The notes under the pieces were generated by a model. It had not been told where the DNA came from. It made no database searches and saw nothing but the letters and a program-made list of their open reading frames with translations. DNA of 38,581 bases from Desulfoluna spongiiphila. Lineage in GTDB: Bacteria; Desulfobacterota; Desulfobacteria; Desulfobacterales; Desulfolunaceae. Location: assembly GCF_900101345.1 (NCBI RefSeq), contig NZ_FMUX01000032.1:1-38581 (forward strand), in the 5' to 3' direction. Numbering within the stretch: the first letter of the stretch is position 1; every line of letters starts with the position of its first letter. Below are positions 7,412 to 15,619 of this stretch, one piece after another. The translations under genes were made by a program, and so were the position numbers.

Positions 7412-8221
7412 ATGGGAGTCATTGCAGGCATCCAATTGGACATCTTCCTTGGGGAAAAACGGGTCACCCGCTGCCCGGAGTGCATGGTGACCGCATCGCG
7501 GCGGTCCGTGCTGACCCAGGCCAGCATTGCCGTGCCCGACCCCATGGGCGAGGTGCATCAGGCCCTGGACAAGGGGCAATCCCTTTCCGTTCGGTTCGGG
7601 TATCGGGACCGGGACCCGGGCGTGTTCACCGGTACCGTCACCCGATGGGCGCCCTCCTTAAAGGCCAAGGAGCATGTGGTGATCCATGCCGACGGCCCGG
7701 AGCGCGCCCTCTTAACCACGCATCTCACGGAGTCGTGGTTTGAGGAACCGGCGAATGTCCTTGCCAGGCGCATGCTTGCCGCCTCGGGCCTTCCGGTGGG
7801 GCATGTGGACCTGCCCGACACCCTCATTCCGCGCATGAGCGTCAACGGCAGCCCTGTCCGGGGAGCGATCATGGGGGTGATGCACAGCTTGGAGAGCGGC
7901 TTTTCGCAGAACCTGAGCCGGTCTTACCTGCGCCTTGAAAACGGGGCCCTGGTCCTGTCCGACGCCCCCAGGGAGGGGGCGGTCCCGGTCATTGCCACGG
8001 CCGGGGGCATCATTCGCCACAAGGTCCGCACCGAAGGGCCCAGCGAGGTGGAAACCTTCCTCACACCCTGGATGCAGCCCGGCATGCAGTTTCAATTAAA
8101 CGACACCCGCAAGGGGGTCCAGGGGCTGTTCATGGCCGACGCCGTGACACACGTCCTGCGTCCCCGCTCTGTGCGCACCTTTCTTTCCTACGGAGGATCG
8201 TATGACCGTTTCCAATGTTGA
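7412..8221 (+). CDS. Baseplate hub protein (gpD / Mu gp44-like)
   Basis: A 269-residue late-control gpD-like hub protein. GTVTRWAPSLKAKEHVVIHADG and the region LARRMLAASGLPVGHVDLPDT are typical of hub domains that resemble T4 gp27. The start has GGGAGG upstream. Its C-terminus overlaps the spike gene by 20 bases, as expected for hub and spike, which assemble at the tail tip. It is shorter than P2 gpD (about 390 residues), so it may be a compact form. Confidence 0.7.
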   Translation: MGVIAGIQLDIFLGEKRVTRCPECMVTASRRSVLTQASIAVPDPMGEVHQALDKGQSLSVRFGYRDRDPGVFTGTVTRWAPSLKAKEHVVIHADGPERALLTTHLTESWFEEPANVLARRMLAASGLPVGHVDLPDTLIPRMSVNGSPVRGAIMGVMHSLESGFSQNLSRSYLRLENGALVLSDAPREGAVPVIATAGGIIRHKVRTEGPSEVETFLTPWMQPGMQFQLNDTRKGVQGLFMADAVTHVLRPRSVRTFLSYGGSYDRFQC

Positions 8222-8822
8222 TGATTTCTTTCGGCTTTTTCAAAAGGCGGTGGAGCTGGTGCGGCCCAACCTCCGCAAGTTCTATCGGGTGGTGCGCAAG
8301 GCCGAGGTGGTCCGAAGCTATCCCAGCGACGGGCAGTACTGGGCCGATGTGCAACCGCTCTTAAACGATGAAACCCCGGACCCCGACGAACCGGTGATCC
8401 CCAAGGTGGAGATCCCGGTGCTCTGGGCCGGGCCGGAACGCGGCGTGGTCTGCCCCCCTGCCCCGGGTACCCGCTGCGATCTTTCTTACTACGACGGGGA
8501 CCCCAACTTTCCCCGCATCGGCAATTTCAGGTGGCAGGGCAACAAGGCCCCCCAATGCGACCTGGGGGCCTTCATCATCCAGCTGGAACCCGGGGTATCC
8601 ATCGAAATCGAGGCGGACAAACGCATTGTGACCCTCACCTCGGCCAGTGCGGAAACTGAGGCCGGGGACAAATGGACGGTCAAGGCGGGGAGCGAGGCCA
8701 CCGTGGATGCCCCGCTCATCAAGCTCAATCAGGGCACAGGCGTGGTGACAGGAGCCTGTATCTGCCATTTCACAGGCCTTCCCCACGGGGATGTGTCCTC
8801 AACGGTTTTTGCCGGGAAATAA
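8202..8822 (+). CDS. Baseplate central spike protein (gpV / Mu gp45-like)
   Basis: A 206-residue protein with an N-terminal OB-fold-like part (FYRVVRKAEVV, YWADVQPLL) that contains RCDLSYYDGDPNFPRIGNF. The C-terminal strand series (VSIEIEADKRIVTLTSASAE) is typical of the trimeric beta-helix of gpV/gp45 spikes. Near the C-terminus is CICHFTGLPHG, with Cys and His residues that could bind the apical metal seen in such spikes (inference). Overlap with the hub gene supports co-translation. Confidence 0.8.
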   Translation: MTVSNVDDFFRLFQKAVELVRPNLRKFYRVVRKAEVVRSYPSDGQYWADVQPLLNDETPDPDEPVIPKVEIPVLWAGPERGVVCPPAPGTRCDLSYYDGDPNFPRIGNFRWQGNKAPQCDLGAFIIQLEPGVSIEIEADKRIVTLTSASAETEAGDKWTVKAGSEATVDAPLIKLNQGTGVVTGACICHFTGLPHGDVSSTVFAGK

Positions 8823-8835
8823 GGAGAACAACAAA

Positions 8836-9033
8836 ATGAGTCTGAGCAACAGCGCACTCAAAGGGTTGATCGTCGGTGAGATGACCGCCCAGGGAATCGA
8901 GGTGGCAGGCGACCATGCCTGGGCCGAAAAACTGGCGGCGGCCGTTGCAAACGCCGTGGTGGCTCACATCACGGCAAGTGCCCAGGTCACGGTAAGCGGC
9001 GGGTCCAGTGCCGGCACATACAAGGTGGCATAA
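8836..9033 (+). CDS. Small conserved phage baseplate-region protein, unknown function
   Basis: A 65-residue protein starting at ATG 8836 with AAGGAGAAC upstream. An upstream ATG in frame (8791) would run through the end of the spike gene and is not favoured. Two helices (LKGLIVGEMTAQGIEV, WAEKLAAAVANAVVAHI) precede a short polar tail. Small proteins of this kind are common between the spike and gp25-like genes of Mu-like phages, but I know no experimentally established role. Confidence 0.6.
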   Translation: MSLSNSALKGLIVGEMTAQGIEVAGDHAWAEKLAAAVANAVVAHITASAQVTVSGGSSAGTYKVA

Positions 9034-9473
9034 TGGAACATATCTTCGGACAAGACATCAAGCTGGACAGCCAGGGCCATGCCCTCATCGCCGCAAACGG
9101 TGAGCTCGTGCTCACCGAGGGCGTAGACACCGGCCTCCAGGACATCCGAGAGGCCCTGAAAACCCCTGTGTGCACACTCTTCTACGATGAAACCTACGGC
9201 GGCCGGATTTACCACTGGATCAAGGACGAAAACACGGAGACCCATCGCATGGGCTTCACCGCGGAGGTGAGGCGCATCTTAAGAAACGACCCCAGGGTGG
9301 AGACCGGAAGCGAAACCTGCCGCATCCGCTCCTGGGACGAGAAAGGCATCGAAGCCGAAGCCGGCTGGCAATGGATCGGCCAGTCCCACATGAACAACCT
9401 GGTGATCGGAATCGATCCCGCAACCATGGAGGTAGTGATCAAAGATGGCTGTTCCCATTCCACGAGTTTCTAA
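9033..9473 (+). CDS. Baseplate wedge protein, gp25/gpW-like (Mu gp46)
   Basis: A 146-residue protein of the gp25/gpW baseplate-wedge family. It has the start MEHIFGQDIKLDSQGH, the core LQDIREALKTPVCTLFYDETYGG and the motif GFTAEVRRILRNDPRVE. Its ATG overlaps the previous stop (TAATG), and its end overlaps the gpJ-like gene by 29 bases. The family anchors wedge subunits to the sheath-tube end and initiates sheath assembly. Confidence 0.8.
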   Translation: MEHIFGQDIKLDSQGHALIAANGELVLTEGVDTGLQDIREALKTPVCTLFYDETYGGRIYHWIKDENTETHRMGFTAEVRRILRNDPRVETGSETCRIRSWDEKGIEAEAGWQWIGQSHMNNLVIGIDPATMEVVIKDGCSHSTSF

Positions 9474-10617
9474 AACCCTGGACGAATGCCGCCAGATGGT
9501 CTTCGGCAGGGTATCTGACGTACACGACGAATACATCGCCAAAGGGTGGCTTCCCCGGGAGATGAACCTTAACAAAGGCGTGGTGAGAGGCATCCTGGAA
9601 GTGATGAGCTGGAGCCTGCACCAGGTGTACCTGCTCCTTGCCGATCAGGTGCGCTTAGGGATTCCCGGAGAGTCCCACGGCACGTGGCTGGACCTCCACG
9701 CCGACCAGGTGGAGGCCCCCCGCCAGGCCATGGGCAAGGCCAAGGGCATGGTGCACTTCACCAGGGAGGCAAGCAGCGGCAACGTCTCCATTGCCAAAGG
9801 ACGCATCGTAAGGACCCAGCCCGACGGCACGGGCAAGGTTCACCGGTTCGTGACCACCGAAGATGCCGTCATGCAAAACGGAGACAACGAGGTGGCCGTG
9901 CCCGTGGAGTCCGAAGATTACGGGGCCTCGGCAAACGTCACCCCCGGCCAGATCTCCGTCATCGTCACCCCCGTTCCCGGGGTGGATGCCGTCACCAACC
10001 GGTCCGGCTGGCTGCTCACCGAAGGGGTGGACACCGAGTCCGACACAAGCCTCAAAGAGCGCTACAGGCTCCAGTGGAAAGGCAACGACGGCTACTCCTC
10101 CAACGCCTATAAGCGTTGGGCAACCTCTGTTCCCGGCGTTCTGGACGTGGCCGTCAACGACCAGCACCCCAGGGGTCAGGGCACGGTGGATATCGTCATC
10201 CGGGGCATGGCCGGGATGCCCACCGACGAGCTCCTTGACAAGGTGCGGGAGGCCATCGCCCCCAACGCCCATCAGAACGACGACTGGCAGGTCCTGGCCC
10301 CCAGCCCCGTCCATGTGGACATCTCCTTTGTTCTCCACCTGAAGCCGGAGGCTGTGTGGGAAGAGATCCGGCCCAAGGCGGACGCGGCCGTCCGCACCCT
10401 CTTTGCCAAGCCGGACGAAAGCGCCCAGGAGGCCTATATGTTCGGCGTGGGCGAAGACATGACCCAGGACCGCGTTGTGGGGGCCATCATGAACGTCTCG
10501 CCCCACATCAAAGAGGTGGAGTGGCTCGCCCCCATCGCAAACATCACCGTGGGCCAAAGCGGCCTGGCCATCCTCACCGGCCTGACCCTGACCCATGTAA
10601 CGGAACCGGAGGCATAG
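9445..10617 (+). CDS. Baseplate J-like protein (Mu gp47)
   Basis: The 390-residue protein matches the baseplate J family: LDLHADQVEAPRQAMGKAKGMV, then the beta-rich core (GNVSIAKGRIVRTQPDG) and the signature ESDTSLKERYRLQWKGNDGYSSNAYKRWA-like region, followed by SVPGVLDVAVND. Length is usual for Mu gp47 (about 380). It forms the wedge arms of the baseplate together with the gp46- and gp48-like neighbours. It starts inside the previous gene and ends one base before the next. Confidence 0.85.
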   Translation: MAVPIPRVSKTLDECRQMVFGRVSDVHDEYIAKGWLPREMNLNKGVVRGILEVMSWSLHQVYLLLADQVRLGIPGESHGTWLDLHADQVEAPRQAMGKAKGMVHFTREASSGNVSIAKGRIVRTQPDGTGKVHRFVTTEDAVMQNGDNEVAVPVESEDYGASANVTPGQISVIVTPVPGVDAVTNRSGWLLTEGVDTESDTSLKERYRLQWKGNDGYSSNAYKRWATSVPGVLDVAVNDQHPRGQGTVDIVIRGMAGMPTDELLDKVREAIAPNAHQNDDWQVLAPSPVHVDISFVLHLKPEAVWEEIRPKADAAVRTLFAKPDESAQEAYMFGVGEDMTQDRVVGAIMNVSPHIKEVEWLAPIANITVGQSGLAILTGLTLTHVTEPEA

Positions 10618-11175
10618 ATGGCCCTTTTCTGGAACTACATACGCAACCAGCTCCGCTTCCGCCCCGCCCTTGCAGGCGGCTCGGTGGCAATCATCCTCAA
10701 GGGCATGGCAAAAGCCTTTGACGATGTGTGCGCCGACATCGTCTGGGCCCGGGACCAGATGAACCCCAAAACCTGCGATGACGAGCTTGTGCCCGCCTTT
10801 GCACAATCCAGGGGCATCCGAAAGCACCCCGCCGAAACCTTTGACCAGTACCGGACCCGGGTGGTTGACGCCTGGACCTGGCACCGCATGGCGGGCAGGC
10901 ACCGAGGCGTGGAACGCATCCTGGACCACTATGGCCACCAGGGGTGCACCCTCTCTTCCATGGCGCACGAGGACAGCGCCAGGTGGGCCGAATTTGAGGT
11001 GTCGCTTCCCGCAGATGCCCCCATGGACAGGAAAAAATACGACGCCATCCGAGACGTCATCAACGGGGCCAAGGCTGCCACGGCCAAACTCGCCCGCGTA
11101 AGCACCAGGACACAGACACCGGCCCAAATCTTTGCGGCAGCCGGCCTTCGCGTCAAAACCCATATCAGACTGTAA
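10618..11175 (+). CDS. Tail protein I-like baseplate protein (Mu gp48)
   Basis: A 185-residue protein directly abutting the J-like gene, in the position of Mu gp48/P2 gpI. Recognisable parts are FAQSRGIRKHPAETFDQYRTRVVDAW and HRGVERILDHYG, in line with the gpI family, where this helical segment connects wedge to fibre. The C-terminus includes the polar stretch AKLARVSTRTQTPAQIF. It is likely the adaptor between the baseplate and the long tail fibre encoded next. Confidence 0.75.
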   Translation: MALFWNYIRNQLRFRPALAGGSVAIILKGMAKAFDDVCADIVWARDQMNPKTCDDELVPAFAQSRGIRKHPAETFDQYRTRVVDAWTWHRMAGRHRGVERILDHYGHQGCTLSSMAHEDSARWAEFEVSLPADAPMDRKKYDAIRDVINGAKAATAKLARVSTRTQTPAQIFAAAGLRVKTHIRL

Positions 11176-11185
11176 GGAGAAGACC

Positions 11186-14100
11186 ATGTTGAGATGGACC
11201 CCTGCCGGGCTTCAGGCCATTCAAGAGGCTGAATCATCCGGAACCAAAATCAAAGCCACCCACATCGCCATCGGGGACGGCGGCGGCCAGACGCCCGATC
11301 ATTCGGGCAGCACCATGCTGGTAAACGAGCTCTACCGCCAGCCCATTGACACCATTGCCATGGTGGATGCCCCGGACGTCCCTTCGGGCAAGGTCGTGGA
11401 GTTCGGCGTCAGCATCCACGAGACAAAGCCCGAAACCGGCAGCTGGATGATTCGCGAAGTGGCCATTCTGGCGGGCGACACCGTCATCGGCATCGGCCAG
11501 CACCCGGAGCTGGAAAAGGTGGGCAAGGACTCCCCCAAGGGCACCATGACCCACACCATCACCGCCCCCATGGTCGTGAGCAACGAGGCGGTTATTTCCC
11601 TTGCCATTGCCCCTTCCGTGCATGCCACCATGGAAGCCCTTTCCGACCACAACGAAGACAGCCAGGCGCATCAGGATATCCGAGAAGCCTGCGCAACTGC
11701 CATCTCCGAGCACAACCGGAATGATGGAGCCCATGAGGATATCCGGCAGGCACACCAAGCGGCTGTGGACGAAATCGCCGCGCAGAAAGAGGCGCTGGAG
11801 GTGCTTGAGGAGAAGGTGGTCAATACGGGGGTCAGGCAGGCTGTTTTGTCTTATGGTGAGGGTATTTCGGTTGAGGCGACCGAAGTGAAGGGGATGGATT
11901 CAAAAGATTATAGCGGATCTGAAGGCGTGAAGTTACCTGTGGACCTTGGAATGGCTTTTTCTGGTGGCGAATACGGTGGCATGATAATGCCGACAAGCCC
12001 GAGCAGGATGGGATGCCGTATTGTATTAGATACGTTAAGGGGGCCTCTTTCAGTTCTCAGTACAGACTCCGCTGGATCAGCTCAAGAGGGAGATACAACA
12101 AGGCTTACGCAGTTTACCCAACATGGTTATATTACATCTCATAGTTTAAGAAGCAATGATCCAGAATTTGGAAATAATGTTCTCGCATTCAACACGACCT
12201 GCAAGAAAAAAATGGGATTAAATGACCTTGCAGGCAAACTTCAAGACCTCCCCGACAGCGGAGGTGGGTCCGCGTTCAGATACTTTGAAATAGGTGAGGA
12301 CCGCTTTGTCATCGTTCCTCGCAAATATGATGGAAAAACACATTCCATAGACAGCCATATCTACAAGTGGAATGGATCTGCCTTTGAGATCTTCAAATCC
12401 ATTCCGACAAAAGGAGCACTTTGGGCCGAGCCATTTGAAATGGAAGGCGAATATTACCTACTTATCTGCAATAGTTATGCGGACGGTAGTTACAAACAAA
12501 ATTCACCGTTATTGAAATGGAACGGTAATGATTTTGTTGAAATTCATCGTTTCACGACAACAGGAGCAATCAATGCAAATTATTTCGAAATTGGGGAAAC
12601 TAAATTTCTTGCCATTGCGTTTTATCGAGCACCGAATGGCAATCCTTCAGCAAAATCGACTATTTACAAATGGGATGGGAGTGCTTTTGTAGAGTTTCAA
12701 TCCTTCCAGACAAAAGATTGCAGGCAACTCTACCATTTTTGTATGGATGGTGTGCCCTACTTAGGTGTTGTCAATTTCGATCCATCTTTGGAGTCCCTCA
12801 TATACCGATGGGATGGTACAAAATTTGTTCAGCAGCAGAGTGTAGGCCCCTATGGCGATATGAAATTTGAATATTTTGAAATTGAAGGTGAAAGTTTCAT
12901 TTTCAAGGTAAACCATTACGCCTCTGGAAACTACAGCATTAACAGTAATGTTCTCAGGTGGGACGGAGCAAAGTTTGTAACGCACCAAAATATTTCAACC
13001 CATGGCGCTTATAAAGCGAACCATTTAGAAATCCATGGTGAGCATTACGTAGTAGTAACATGCTTTAGTGGCGAAACTTCCTATATTTTCAAATGGAACA
13101 GACATAAGCGAGAATTTGTCGAGTGGAAAACGTTTCCGACAACCTATTGCTACGATGCTCGTTTTTTCAAAATGGAAAAATCGTACTACATTGGTGTGGC
13201 AAACAACGGCATCTCTTCAACCGATTATAACAGCACAGCTGTTATCCATAAGCTTGAAGAAGTTGAATTCAACTTTAACCCTGCAAATGGGTTTTCAATG
13301 GCTAAGTTGCGTGGGATCGACAGGGACAATGTCATCTCACATCCCACGGACGACGAGTTGCTTGTAAGTGTTATTAAACGCCTTGATAGCGTGGGATCTT
13401 GGGCGTTTCAAACTTTTGAATTCAATGGGGCGGATTACCTTCGATTTGATGGCAGAGAAAAGGTCACTACAGGTTCAGGGCCAATAGCAAAAAACTTTAC
13501 CGATAAGGACTTTGAACTCGGAGGAAGTAGTGTATGGGCAAACGCTCTCAACGGCCATTACATGATGTACTCTTTTTATGGGGAACGTCTTGATAACCTT
13601 CACCCTGGCATGAGGGGAAAAAGAGGTGTGACAGCCTTTGTCAAGGCCGTTAACGGCAAAACTATCAATATAGGCTTCCCCGCCGAGACGGTGATTGTCC
13701 GATCTATGGACAACGATGGCGACTGGTATGTCATGTGCAGGGATCGTGGGTGGGAGAAATTCACCATGCTCAACAGCACCGCCCCTGAAGGGACTATGAC
13801 ATACCCCATATCCGTTGCAGGAGAAACCATCACCCTGCCTGCGTCTTGGACCGAAGACACCTATTTCGTCATGGCGTTTGGTAAAATGGGAGGCCTTGCA
13901 ACCGGAAAATCTATCCAAATCAAAGCCACTCCTGAAGCACCTTTTGTGGCAACCCTCGCAAAGGGTTTCGGCCCCGAAGGCAATCGAGACAAGATCATCC
14001 ACAAAGACTCTTTTTCCATCTACCCCCAAAACGAACCGGACGGCAGGTATGACCTGGTTTTGCTCGACAATGGGGCTGTCGATTTGATCCCTGAGAAAAG

Positions 14101-14524
14101 TTACGTCACAGATGTCGTTCAATGGAAAAATACAAAACTATTGTTGGGTTCCTGCCGAATCACGGATGGACTGATTGTCGATTTGGATCTGGTGCCCGTA
14201 GGCGATGACTATGAAACGCCATGGTTTCCCGTTGAGATGGGAACCAGGTACATACTGCCAAACCTGTTTAAATTTGCTGGCATTGAGTTTTCAATTTGGT
14301 GGAATTCATCTCCTTCAAACGAGGGCTCAAGAGAAGTGGAAGCCATTAGCTATGCATACAATACCACTGGTGGTGAGATGCAAGCTGGCGCGTTTAAGAA
14401 GAGAAGTACAGACACCATCGAAGTAGCTACAGCAGACGGATACGTCTTCTATTCTAAACTATCTGCCGACATAGCAGCAGCGGCAACCGGCTTCTATAAA
14501 CTCGTCGTTAAAAGGAACTACTAA
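11186..14524 (+). CDS. Tail fibre with collar N-terminus and seven EAR/EPTP-like repeats
   Basis: A 1112-residue fibre. ATG 11186 with TAAGGAGAAGACC is preferred over the in-frame 11132, which lies inside the previous gene. Residues 1-150 are the phage tail-collar domain (LRWTPAGLQAIQEAESSGTK). Residues about 150-215 hold two DHN/EHN..AHxDIR motifs found in fibre shafts. Residues about 362-700 contain seven repeats of roughly 47-50 residues with the pattern YFEI-x-G-x-x-Y-x-(V/I)-x2-N ... IYKWNGSAFxxFxS(I/F)xT, resembling EAR/EPTP repeats of seven-bladed propellers. The distal part (about 700-1112) is beta-rich and unrecognised. From about 11820 base composition turns A+T-rich, suggesting replacement of the receptor-binding part. 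Confidence 0.85.
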   Translation: MLRWTPAGLQAIQEAESSGTKIKATHIAIGDGGGQTPDHSGSTMLVNELYRQPIDTIAMVDAPDVPSGKVVEFGVSIHETKPETGSWMIREVAILAGDTVIGIGQHPELEKVGKDSPKGTMTHTITAPMVVSNEAVISLAIAPSVHATMEALSDHNEDSQAHQDIREACATAISEHNRNDGAHEDIRQAHQAAVDEIAAQKEALEVLEEKVVNTGVRQAVLSYGEGISVEATEVKGMDSKDYSGSEGVKLPVDLGMAFSGGEYGGMIMPTSPSRMGCRIVLDTLRGPLSVLSTDSAGSAQEGDTTRLTQFTQHGYITSHSLRSNDPEFGNNVLAFNTTCKKKMGLNDLAGKLQDLPDSGGGSAFRYFEIGEDRFVIVPRKYDGKTHSIDSHIYKWNGSAFEIFKSIPTKGALWAEPFEMEGEYYLLICNSYADGSYKQNSPLLKWNGNDFVEIHRFTTTGAINANYFEIGETKFLAIAFYRAPNGNPSAKSTIYKWDGSAFVEFQSFQTKDCRQLYHFCMDGVPYLGVVNFDPSLESLIYRWDGTKFVQQQSVGPYGDMKFEYFEIEGESFIFKVNHYASGNYSINSNVLRWDGAKFVTHQNISTHGAYKANHLEIHGEHYVVVTCFSGETSYIFKWNRHKREFVEWKTFPTTYCYDARFFKMEKSYYIGVANNGISSTDYNSTAVIHKLEEVEFNFNPANGFSMAKLRGIDRDNVISHPTDDELLVSVIKRLDSVGSWAFQTFEFNGADYLRFDGREKVTTGSGPIAKNFTDKDFELGGSSVWANALNGHYMMYSFYGERLDNLHPGMRGKRGVTAFVKAVNGKTINIGFPAETVIVRSMDNDGDWYVMCRDRGWEKFTMLNSTAPEGTMTYPISVAGETITLPASWTEDTYFVMAFGKMGGLATGKSIQIKATPEAPFVATLAKGFGPEGNRDKIIHKDSFSIYPQNEPDGRYDLVLLDNGAVDLIPEKSYVTDVVQWKNTKLLLGSCRITDGLIVDLDLVPVGDDYETPWFPVEMGTRYILPNLFKFAGIEFSIWWNSSPSNEGSREVEAISYAYNTTGGEMQAGAFKKRSTDTIEVATADGYVFYSKLSADIAAAATGFYKLVVKRNY

Positions 14525-14525
14525 C

Positions 14526-14747
14526 ATGCAAACTATGAAGCAAGTTGTTTGGTACAACCAAGAAGACGGCTCCAAGGCGGTTGATATGACAGGAAAAATT
14601 AAGATGCCTGAAGGCTATGGCCTCACCCCTCCCGATATCCCCGAGCAGCCGGATCCCAACGACATTCCGCTTTGGGATGTTGACACGATGGTAACAGAGT
14701 CCCCAACTCTCGCAAAATATTTTCTAAAATCTCAAGGTATTGAATAA
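14526..14747 (+). CDS. Small protein after the tail fibre, unknown function
   Basis: A 73-residue protein starting one base after the fibre stop; the ATG is preceded by AAAAGGAACTACTAAC. It is acidic and proline-rich in the middle (LTPPDIPEQPDPNDIP) and ends LAKYFLKSQGIE. The slot is that of a fibre-assembly protein (Mu gpU-like), but it is far shorter and no signature is seen. It shares the A+T-rich composition of the fibre tip, so it probably travelled with it. Confidence 0.5.
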   Translation: MQTMKQVVWYNQEDGSKAVDMTGKIKMPEGYGLTPPDIPEQPDPNDIPLWDVDTMVTESPTLAKYFLKSQGIE

Positions 14748-15046
14748 AACAATGCATAATTCCGGCCCTTATCACGAAGACCAAGCCGACAAGTTAGGCT
14801 GATAAACCAGAACCGTATAATCCATTCCTCTTTAGATGGCAGCAAACGCCACCTTGCAAGATATCCCCCCTCTACTGTCCGAGCATCACACACATGCCAG
14901 AGCCGTTGTGTGGTGACTCGGGTCCCTCCTTTTCCTGACCGGAAACCCAGGTAGAGTCCTTGAGTGACATTAACGGTGGCCTCGTGAACCTCTACCGGAT
15001 CATTGAACACCACGTTGAGGCGTTCATCCGAGCCTCTCAATGCCAC
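14732..15046 (-). CDS. Doubtful ORF or gene remnant, unknown
   Basis: A 104-codon frame starting at GTG 15046 and overlapping the end of the fibre operon by 16 bases. The first 70 codons (RLNVVFNDPVEVHEATVNVTQ and onwards) look protein-like, but there is no convincing ribosome-binding site and an in-frame TGA lies two codons upstream. I recognise no family. It may be the C-terminal remnant of a lost gene at the edge of the phage module. Confidence 0.25.
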   Translation of the reverse strand: MALRGSDERLNVVFNDPVEVHEATVNVTQGLYLGFRSGKGGTRVTTQRLWHVCDARTVEGGYLARWRLLPSKEEWIIRFWFISLTCRLGLRDKGRNYALFYSIP

Positions 15047-15619
15047 TCGTCAGCCCGCCGAAGCGACACCTCCTACGCATTGAGAAAGCCCCCCTGCCGG
15101 GCGTACCGCGCCTGGCTCGTACCCTGCACCGAACACAAGAATCCCGCTGCGCTTTAACCCGAGGAACGAGGGTTAAAGCGCAGCGAAAGCGAGCTCTCAA
15201 GGTGGCTCACCTTGCCGCCGGAGGCATTGTTTTTATAGTTTTTTTGTTCCCAGGTAGAGCCCGGAAACGAAGGCGAAAGAGCATTCCCGAATCTGGGGTA
15301 TAGGAGATTTATCCCCTCCTGCAATAAATGCCGGCCCTCAATTTCTCCCATTTGACTATTTGAAATCCGAGGCGAATTATGGTTAAACCCAACTACTTTA
15401 AACTGTTCGCAAGGGGGCTGCGACGGCCCATGATGCCTGTGATCGATTGTGATGATGCACAGGGTATGCAGAGCCATTGGCTTCTTGCGGTGAACGTCAG
15501 CCCAGTTGTTTTTTAAGCCTGTTTACAAAACGATTCAAAAGGTTCAGCCCCGGCAGGGCAGCCGGAGACACCAGAAAACGATGAGCTGACACATTATTTC
15601 AGGGAGATGGTGCAGGGGT
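14748..15619. other. Gene-poor boundary between phage module and host genes
   Basis: About 870 bases with no solid gene. It holds the doubtful leftward frame 14732-15046, one composite repeat (15146-15225), and a repeat end-fragment near 15527-15575 (GTTTACAAAACG, then CCCCGGCAGGGCAGCCGGAG). A 45-codon frame near 15379-15516 resembles nothing I know. No tRNA, direct-repeat attachment site or integrase is seen, so the right end of the phage module cannot be fixed exactly. Confidence 0.5.
15146..15225 (+). repeat. Composite hairpin repeat copy
   Basis: A perfect 15-bp stem (15146-15160 with 15170-15184) carries the invariant loop GAGGAACGA (15161-15169). The small hairpin AAGGTG-gct-CACCTT and the end CCGCCGGAGGC follow. 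This is the cleanest example of the main stem-loop in the window. Confidence 0.75.

Noticed and set aside
9655..11187. Long leftward open frame (510 codons) opposite the baseplate genes
   Set aside because: Gly/His/Val-rich shadow of high-G+C genes whose forward frames match the J-like and I-like baseplate families.
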